From a virus: a stretch of DNA of 20,950 nt. Below, in pieces: positions 16,401 to 20,950 of this stretch. Within the stretch, counting starts at the first letter, position 1, and each line of letters starts with the position of its first letter. The notes under the pieces are model-generated. The model was not told where the DNA came from. It did not search any database and saw nothing but the letters and a program-made list of their open reading frames with translations. The stretch is from positions 1 to 20,950 of the IMG/VR virus record IMGVR_UViG_3300042563_002213. One strand, written 5' to 3'. The translations under genes were made by a program, and so were the position numbers.

Positions 16401-19400
16401 AATATACCGTATTATCCAAATCATAGAAAATAGGTGCTCTAACTGAACCAACCGTTTCCGTATGGTTGTTGATAACTCTCATTACATCACCATAAACATT
16501 ATTCCATAGGTACATATTGTTACCACTAGCGTACCATAAATGGTATCTACTATTGTTACGGAATCCTACTGCCGGGTAGTCTGAATGATATATTGATACT
16601 CCTCTAGTACCGGCCATATATCCAGTTGTATCAGTCATACCAACTGCCATATATCCATCGGTAGTTAGGGTTGTCAAACGAGATGTACCATTACCATCTA
16701 TTCTAAATGCTGTATTGTCCAAATCATAAAGTATTGGAGTTTGCATAGAATTGTGTGCAATCACCCAACCATCTACTCTTAAGTTTAAATCACCAGTATC
16801 AGAACTCATACGGAATTCTCCAGCAGCACCATACATACCAATTCCAAAATAACCCCAATCGTTATATCCAAATCTTAATTTTCCACCATATGAACTACCA
16901 TTATAATAAGGTATTATTATTTGTTGTTGAACATCCTGATAAGATGCCTCTCTTACTGCAGGTAAATAGAAATATGTTTTACTACCATTTACACTACCAT
17001 AACAGGTACCAAATCTTAAATGTACTCTTCTTGTGTTTGAGTGCATTACACCATCTCCGGTTGTGTTAGTAATATCAACTAATGTTGATGTTGATGATGC
17101 ATATCTGTCAACACCATTTGAATTTGCTTGTCCAGATGGAGTTCTCCAATTTTTTAATTTATGCGTAAGTTTAATCCAAGTTCCGCCTGTATTTATGCCA
17201 CTTGTATGGAAATAAGGATTTGATGTTAGTGTTGTTCCATTAACATCTTGTTCATACCAACCTACATATAAGTTATCATTACCTGTACTTCTTACCCAAA
17301 CACTAAATTCATAATCCTTTTCAGGGTTTACATCAATTAATTCAGTATTATACCAGTTATAACATCCAGCAGGATTACCAGTACCAGTTGATGCGTGCGC
17401 TTGAACAATTGAATTATCTATAAATGTTATTGCTTCTAATGTAGCGTTTACACCAACATCAGTACTTACAATGTTAAGAGTTGCACCACCTAAGTTTCTA
17501 GCTTGAAGTGAATTTACTCTAGAAAAACTATTTGGGTCTAAATAAAAATTCGTATCGTTTGAATCATAGTAAATTGGTGAATACATACCACCAGTTAATG
17601 AATCCGGAGTTACATAAACACCCTGATTATCTATTCTTAATGTTGTAAAATTAGAATTACCTTCTGTTCCTGTATTTAAATTAATTCTTTTGGATGTACC
17701 TCTATTTGATATATTAATTGCCCCAGCTCCATCTAAATTCATAGATAATCCATCCTGTGAATATGCTGCATATGAACCAAATGTTTGCGTTCTCCCACCT
17801 AAACCAAACCAAACTCTTTGTGTTCCCTGGTCGTTGTATAATCCTAATAATAGATATCCAGCTGCTGCCGTATTTTGCCATCTCATAAATGGTGCACCAG
17901 TACCATATGCCGTAAATATTCCGTTTGTTGTAAGTTCGTTTAAATTGGAATTGCCTGCAGGGTTTGAATAGTATGCTGAGTTATCACTATCATAATAAAG
18001 TGGTGCATATATACTATTTGAATATAATATACCTGCTCCATCTACTCTCCATACCCAACTACTACCATTATTAACAGCAAGTGCATAAGTAGCGCCAGAT
18101 GCTACAGTTGTATAAATACCATAATCAAATCCAGTCTTATCAACAAATATACCCCAGTCATTTGCACTTCTATCAGAAACAGTTAATACTGCATCAGTTC
18201 CTCCAATTGAATATGGATTTGATGAACGATAGAAAATTACTGCTCCGTTATTTGTACCACCTGCTACTAAAGCATTTAAGTTAGATGTACTAGCAGGATT
18301 TAAATAATAAGCTGAGTTATCATAATCATAAAAAGTTGATGCATATAATCCGTTTGCATCCCAATATCCTAATACAGTTCTATTATAACGATAAAAATAT
18401 AATGCTCCTCCAGCTGCACCAGCTTCAGTTTTTCTACCACCAATACCAGCATATTCTCTTAAAGTTCCGCCACTATCTTTTAATTGGAAATGTAAATTAG
18501 AACCAACAGAAGTTGCTGAATTATTATGATTTGTTCTTGTTAAATGTAATACGCCGTATGTACCATCATCACTAAATGAAGTTCCACCTTTTCTCATATC
18601 AAATGCAACAGGTGTTGAGTTTGATGTATGTTCTAATATAGCTTCAGATGTATTACTGAAATTTATTGCGTTTGAAGCGTTTGTTATATTAAGTGTTCCA
18701 AATGTAGGAGAATCTGTTGTTCTAACATTTTGGTCCATTAAATAAACCTCAGTTGCTCCTATACCAGTATCAATAGTTCCACTAAGAACTACATTACCTG
18801 CTACATAAAGTCCATCTTCAGCATACCATCTATCAGCTGCTTCATCCCAATAAAATGCTTTTGTTGCAGATGAACCTCTTCTAACTTCTATACCAGCATT
18901 TTGAGTTGGTGCACCGGATGCAAAATCTGCGTTAAGTGTAATAATATTATCACCTATGTTAAGAGTTGTTGTATTAATATATGTTGTTGTACCACTTACA
19001 GTAAGGTCACCACTAATTGTAGCGTTACCAGTTACAGTTAATGTAGTACCATCAAAAGTTAAATTTGCTTCAACAGTTCCGTTAGGAGCTGTCCCATTTA
19101 ATGTGATTACACCATTATTTGTTGTACCAGTTAATGCTAATAAACCAGATGTACCAGATGTACCACCACTACCAGATGTTCCTGATGTACCACTTGTACC
19201 AGAAGTTCCCGATGAACCACTTGTTCCGGATGTACCAGAAGTTCCTGAAGTTCCAGATGACCCACTTGTGCCAGATGTTCCAGATGTTCCACTACTTCCA
19301 GATGTTCCGCTTGTTCCAGAAGTTCCTGAAGAACCACCACTACCAGCAGTTCCCATTGTACCAGAAGTTCCTGATGTTCCTGATGTACCGCTTGAACCAG

Positions 19401-20950
19401 ATGTTCCCGATGTTCCGGAAGTTCCTGATGTACCACTACTTCCAGACGTTCCAGAAGTTCCTGATGTACCGGCTGTACCACCACTACCAGCAGAACCACT
19501 TGTACCAGAAGTTCCTGATGTACCAGACGTTCCCGATGTTCCAGAAGTTCCCGATGAACCTCCACTACCAGCAGAACCGCTTGTACCAGAAGTTCCAGAT
19601 GTTCCAGAAGTTCCAGATGTTCCACTACTTCCAGCTGAACCACTCACTCCAGAAGTTCCTGATGTTCCTGATGTTCCTGATGTTCCTGATGTTCCACTAC
19701 TTCCAGCTGAACCACTCACTCCTGATGTTCCCGAAGTTCCAGATGTTCCTGATGTTCCACTACTTCCAGCTGAACCACTTACTCCTGATGTTCCAGAAGT
19801 TCCTGATGTACCACTTGTACCAGATGTTCCTGATGTACCAGAAGTTCCGCTAATTCCCGATGAACCTGCGCTACCCGTAGAACCTGTTGCTCCACTTGTT
19901 CCCGATGTTCCAGAAGTTCCCGATGTACCACTTGTACCAGAAGTTCCAGCTGAACCTGTACTACCAGAAGTTCCCGATGTACCAGACGTTCCCGAAGTTC
20001 CTGCAGTACCAGCAGTACCTCCACTTCCAGCCGTTGCCGTAGTTCCTGATGTACCAGAAGTTCCTGATGTTCCACTTGTACCGCTTGTACCACTACTTCC
20101 AGATGAACCACCACTTCCTGCAGTACCAGAACCTCCACCAGCTCCTGTTAAACCTGATGTACCAGAAGTTCCTGAAGTTCCAGACGTTCCCGATGTTCCG
20201 CTTGTACCAGATATTCCCGATGAACCACTTGAACCAGATATTCCCGATGTACCATTTGTACCACTAATTCCAGATGTTCCAGATGAACCAGTTATTCCCG
20301 ATGTACCACTTGTGCCAGATGTACCGCTTGTTCCAGATGTTCCCGATGTACCATCAGTACCACTTCCTCCTGATGTTCCTGATGTTCCCGATGTTCCATC
20401 CTTACCACTACTTCCAGATATTCCGGAAGTTCCCGATGTTCCAGAAGTTCCCGATGTACCACTACTTCCAGATATTCCCGATGAACCAGAAGTTCCCGAT
20501 GTACCACTTACTCCAGATGTTCCGCTTGTGCCAGATGTTCCGCTTGTGCCAGATGTTCCGCTTGTACCACTACTACCACTAGTCCCACTACTACCACTCG
20601 TTCCACTACTACCACTAGTCCCACTACTTCCCGATGAACCAGATGAACCAGAAGTTCCAGATGTTCCAGAAGTTCCTGATGTACCAGCCGTTCCCGATGT
20701 TCCACTACTACCAGAAGTTCCCGATGAACCACTACTACCAGAAGTTCCAGACGAACCTGTACTTCCAGAAGTTCCAGAAGTTCCTGATGTACCAGATGTT
20801 CCTGATGTACCAGATGTTCCTGATGATGCAGCTGCAAATTTAGTTCCTATTTTTCCAGTTGTTGCATTAATAACTAAAACTTCATTTGATGCATCTGCTG
20901 ATAATCCTGCTATAAATAATGAACCAGTAATTCCTACACTACCAGTAAAT
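13030..20950 (-). CDS. Giant tail fibre/adhesin with Gly-X-Y tract and S74 chaperone domain (partial, N-terminus outside window)
   Basis: A single frame is open from the right edge to the stop at 13030, giving at least 2,639 residues. I read every codon from 19719 to 20949 and found no stop. The GTG at 19719 lies inside a Gly-X-Y repeat and is not the true start. Order along the protein: about 43 visible residues of ordinary sequence (20949-20821); 186 Gly-X-Y triplets (20820-19144); a beta-rich region with 'TVSGTTTYINTTTLNIGDN' (about 19050-18950); a shaft with 13 'YDxDNTxYYxDPN' modules (about 18330-13790); a C-terminal S74-type chaperone domain starting at SDERLK (13473), followed by a heptad-like coiled coil. 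The shaft is very rich in Tyr, Asn, Gly and Trp. Such architecture is known from trimeric phage tail fibres that bind host receptors outside the cell. The receptor cannot be told. The 136-aa gene follows after 52 bases. Role as fibre is confident; its exact attachment point on the virion is not. Confidence -1.
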   Translation of the reverse strand, partial: FTGSVGITGSLFIAGLSADASNEVLVINATTGKIGTKFAAASSGTSGTSGTSGTSGTSGTSGSTGSSGTSGSSGSSGTSGSSGTSGTAGTSGTSGTSGTSGSSGSSGSSGTSGSSGTSGSSGTSGSSGTSGTSGTSGTSGTSGTSGVSGTSGTSGSSGISGSSGTSGTSGTSGTSGISGSSGKDGTSGTSGTSGGSGTDGTSGTSGTSGTSGTSGTSGITGSSGTSGISGTNGTSGISGSSGSSGISGTSGTSGTSGTSGTSGTSGLTGAGGGSGTAGSGGSSGSSGTSGTSGTSGTSGTSGTTATAGSGGTAGTAGTSGTSGTSGTSGSTGSAGTSGTSGTSGTSGTSGTSGATGSTGSAGSSGISGTSGTSGTSGTSGTSGTSGTSGVSGSAGSSGTSGTSGTSGTSGVSGSAGSSGTSGTSGTSGTSGTSGVSGSAGSSGTSGTSGTSGTSGTSGSAGSGGSSGTSGTSGTSGTSGTSGTSGSAGSGGTAGTSGTSGTSGSSGTSGTSGTSGTSGSSGTSGTSGTSGTMGTAGSGGSSGTSGTSGTSGSSGTSGTSGTSGSSGTSGTSGTSGTSGSSGTSGTSGTSGTSGSGGTSGTSGLLALTGTTNNGVITLNGTAPNGTVEANLTFDGTTLTVTGNATISGDLTVSGTTTYINTTTLNIGDNIITLNADFASGAPTQNAGIEVRRGSSATKAFYWDEAADRWYAEDGLYVAGNVVLSGTIDTGIGATEVYLMDQNVRTTDSPTFGTLNITNASNAINFSNTSEAILEHTSNSTPVAFDMRKGGTSFSDDGTYGVLHLTRTNHNNSATSVGSNLHFQLKDSGGTLREYAGIGGRKTEAGAAGGALYFYRYNRTVLGYWDANGLYASTFYDYDNSAYYLNPASTSNLNALVAGGTNNGAVIFYRSSNPYSIGGTDAVLTVSDRSANDWGIFVDKTGFDYGIYTTVASGATYALAVNNGSSWVWRVDGAGILYSNSIYAPLYYDSDNSAYYSNPAGNSNLNELTTNGIFTAYGTGAPFMRWQNTAAAGYLLLGLYNDQGTQRVWFGLGGRTQTFGSYAAYSQDGLSMNLDGAGAINISNRGTSKRINLNTGTEGNSNFTTLRIDNQGVYVTPDSLTGGMYSPIYYDSNDTNFYLDPNSFSRVNSLQARNLGGATLNIVSTDVGVNATLEAITFIDNSIVQAHASTGTGNPAGCYNWYNTELIDVNPEKDYEFSVWVRSTGNDNLYVGWYEQDVNGTTLTSNPYFHTSGINTGGTWIKLTHKLKNWRTPSGQANSNGVDRYASSTSTLVDITNTTGDGVMHSNTRRVHLRFGTCYGSVNGSKTYFYLPAVREASYQDVQQQIIIPYYNGSSYGGKLRFGYNDWGYFGIGMYGAAGEFRMSSDTGDLNLRVDGWVIAHNSMQTPILYDLDNTAFRIDGNGTSRLTTLTTDGYMAVGMTDTTGYMAGTRGVSIYHSDYPAVGFRNNSRYHLWYASGNNMYLWNNVYGDVMRVINNHTETVGSVRAPIFYDLDNTVYYVDPNSTSNLYGLALNNRLIMNRNTIYLAGDADLNHAIGNQLQTINGSNDGETFYGWAFINLHARQVGRSGLLMRENGYIGINNITNPQYGLHTSGTSYSDGDKRAPIFYDSDNTTYYIDPNTTGVSVRVAGQLWSGQSNSRSGDIGLVLNDGSILVRASGDNYHKMWYYDGIAFGTNSAHGHFRFYGETNTQRNNSTGGANLWFDINATNGVAISYGDMRAPIFYDQNNTGYYVNPDGTTNLVYLVVANGNSIQHNAYNNNGSYMMNNASTYWGMMSNVSTNDWRLGYGGGNSIVGWNLRWDNGSTAWAQNFQANIMYDAQNTGYFVDPNGRSRLSSMDYGNGSYYLAGGDWGYRHNTPYGWIQFGPANSGHAHIYTDRGNFYFNVYEMYLNGYRVPMYGYNVGGSLYANVYYDSDNTGYYMDPTSDSNWNGLTLYGKNRIGLAAKENYRRSDYTGDTNHWTGARGWGTTSFNDMMNWGSGWGDSWGGIGQSPGDTSHYLTAQVYHYSYSGYGYGWQLTGGVTDSLWWRHSWPYPGGWFKIAMYDNNASAGGTLWAGTFYDSNDSAYYMNPNGDTQILSLYVNDWIRARNGHGRLYLGGNTHLDSFNGHSIYFNYYSNLPMRYFGHNYFYGYDHYDVSTGYASGSYRAPIFYDNNDTGYYLDPNSTSDSALRIRGGALHGPNPSWGQYLWVGGNGRPNSWASVVTTNGNLHLDCQNGYDAYINHYSGNRTYLYEIRTNFIYDRDNTGYYVDPNGDCQFNQVYANGWFRPQGAVGVYWQSYGRGIWAPDNSGSPYGNVATYGGGRNGWYGYAIDSTHCLMTTTGDNFGLHDNRYSWIWYWDGGAFNVYRGYSYFNQSARSPLFYDSDNTGFYFNTDSRISYLSNTNGGFSEDGGQFMFNSTRGYYNHYTNSPPLQCFSYGNNAAFMSFHKSSHYAINMGLDGDTVFRMGGWSAQAWFSQMDMGGNHYIRGGIYQYYSDERLKNILGRIPNALEKISQIDGFYYKSNELAFTAAGYDDSYKLQVGLSAQQVQKVLPEIVSIAGFDTHFPDPDDHSIITSKSGENYLTIQYEKITPLLIEGIRELKDELDELKIKVAELRTEVTDLEELRDKVAQLRIEVDTLNA
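13785..18335 (-). repeat. 13 copies of a 'YDxDNTxYYxDPNxTSxL' shaft module
   Basis: Approximate plus-strand positions of the module cores are 13800, 14170, 14440, 14715, 15150, 15435, 15715, 16065, 16415, 16715, 17555, 17985 and 18320. Examples are IFYDNNDTGYYLDPNSTS, IFYDLDNTVYYVDPNSTS and YYDSDNSAYYSNPAGNSNL. Between cores lie 60 to 280 variable residues. Each core often follows 'RAPI' or 'SPI'. The module is a familiar building unit of long fibre proteins in T4-like environmental phages. It probably marks a recurring turn or trimer contact in the shaft, with variable segments as separate beta-rich units; that structural reading is inference. Confidence -1.
16930..17505 (-). other. Jelly-roll-like (possible carbohydrate-binding) domain inserted in the fibre shaft
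   Basis: The longest gap between shaft modules (between those near 17555 and 16715) holds sequence unlike the rest of the shaft: 'KDYEFSVWVRSTGNDNLYVG', then 'TWIKLTHKLKNW', 'RRVHLRFGTCYG' and 'KTYFYLPAVRE'. Alternating hydrophobic beta strands, a surface-type Trp/Tyr content and the 'YEFSVWVR...W.KLT...VHLRF' order resemble carbohydrate-binding beta-sandwich domains of the CBM4/9 type. It contains Cys residues in 'PAGCYNWY' and 'FGTCYG', which are rare elsewhere in the protein. The family call is by pattern only. Confidence -1.
19621..19785 (-). repeat. Three copies of a 30-bp block at 72- and 63-bp spacing in the Gly-X-Y tract
   Basis: The block that begins tccactacttccagctgaa occurs at 19621, 19693 and 19756 on the plus strand and is almost unchanged over about 30 bases; the third copy has one substitution (actcac to acttac). 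The spacings of 72 and 63 bp are 24 and 21 codons, so duplication kept both the reading frame and the Gly-X-Y register. This suggests recombination between repeats is still changing the length of the stalk. Confidence -1.
20515..20622 (-). repeat. Two adjacent sets of 18-bp tandem repeats within the Gly-X-Y tract
   Basis: On the plus strand the unit agatgttccgcttgtgcc occurs at 20515-20532 and 20533-20550, and with one change at 20551-20568. A second 18-bp unit, actactaccactagtccc, follows at 20569-20586, 20587-20604 (two changes) and 20605-20622. Each unit codes for six residues, two Gly-X-Y triplets. Near-identity at the DNA level points to recent tandem duplication. Confidence -1.

Larger units (their letters stand above)
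19144..20820 (-). repeat. Proline-free collagen-like Gly-X-Y tract (186 triplets)
   Basis: Glycine occupies every third codon over 559 residues, with one exception: an Ala codon at 20035-20037 (local sequence GTTATAG). The X-Y pair is mostly Thr-Ser, with Ser-Ser, Ser-Ala, Val-Ser, Ile-Ser, Ser-Gly and rare Lys, Asp, Asn or Met. No proline codon occurs. Synonymous codons are mixed (GGA/GGT, ACA/ACT, TCA/TCT/AGT), so the tract is mostly a protein repeat and only locally a perfect DNA repeat. Collagen-like tracts are known in phage fibres as trimeric stalks, but those usually contain proline. Confidence -1.

Noticed and set aside
13785-18335. Diversity-generating retroelement target in the fibre
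   Set aside because: No reverse transcriptase gene and no template/variable repeat pair with adenine-directed differences is visible in the window.
19717-19719. GTG as the start of the fibre protein
   Set aside because: The codon lies inside the repeat (G-V-S-G), the frame is open for 410 further codons upstream, and the upstream sequence codes for a sensible protein segment.
19119-19853. Long plus-strand ORF (244 codons) rich in Met, Tyr, Phe and Gln, and similar ORFs at 20049-20843
   Set aside because: They are antisense or out-of-frame readings of the Gly-X-Y repeat; the periodic composition follows from the repeat and there is no start context.
19144-20820. CRISPR array or other direct-repeat array
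   Set aside because: The repeat period is 9 bp with no unique spacers, and it is explained by the Gly-X-Y codons.
19137-20837. Minus-strand ORFs full of Glu, Val, Leu and His (19137-19643, 19779-20138, 20292-20507, 20508-20837)
   Set aside because: They are another frame of the same Gly-X-Y tract; only the Gly-X-Y frame stays open through the whole region and into flanking normal protein.

Overview
This window is part of the late structural (tail) module of a contractile-tailed, T4-like tailed phage. All convincing genes lie on the minus strand, so transcription runs from high to low coordinates. The DNA is visibly AT-rich. Coding is dense and there is no stretch above 300 bases without a gene. 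Start codons are preceded by A/T-rich leaders with no clear Shine-Dalgarno sequence. That fits a phage of Bacteroidota or a similar AT-rich host, but the host is an inference and nothing here names it.

Layout in order of transcription. (1) 20950-13030: a giant tail fibre or adhesin gene that runs off the right edge. It has a 186-triplet, proline-free Gly-X-Y tract, a shaft with 13 copies of a 'YDxDNTxYYxDPN' module and one jelly-roll-like insertion, and a C-terminal self-cleaving S74-type chaperone. (2) 12977-12567: a small conserved phage protein of unknown function. (3) A 20-bp RNA hairpin (12540-12497) separates this block from the sheath gene. (4) 12422-10104 tail sheath (gp18-like) and 10052-9564 tail tube (gp19-like), closed by a strong terminator at 9515-9546. 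(5) 9454-8693 and 8724-8506: overlapping gp26-like and gp51-like genes placed where tail-assembly chaperones sit, with a seven-T run in the overlap, again closed by a terminator (8482-8526). (6) 8435-8211 small protein, 8186-5793 tape measure, 5783-3435 gp48/gp54-like tube-cap or baseplate protein, 3425-3135 LysM/gpX-like baseplate protein, 3135-565 baseplate hub, 528-169 conserved small protein, and possibly the first codons of another gene at 27-1.

Together these genes would build the tail. The hub, LysM protein and tube cap form the central baseplate. The tape measure, helped by the chaperone pair, sets tube length. Tube and sheath polymerise around it, and the giant fibre handles receptor binding. 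No peptidoglycan hydrolase, baseplate wedge, capsid or replication gene is visible. The most unusual items are the fibre (length, proline-free Gly-X-Y tract, modular repeats), the wobble-paired hairpin before the sheath gene, the possible frameshift in the chaperone pair, and a shared ATATTTATA-like element upstream of five genes.
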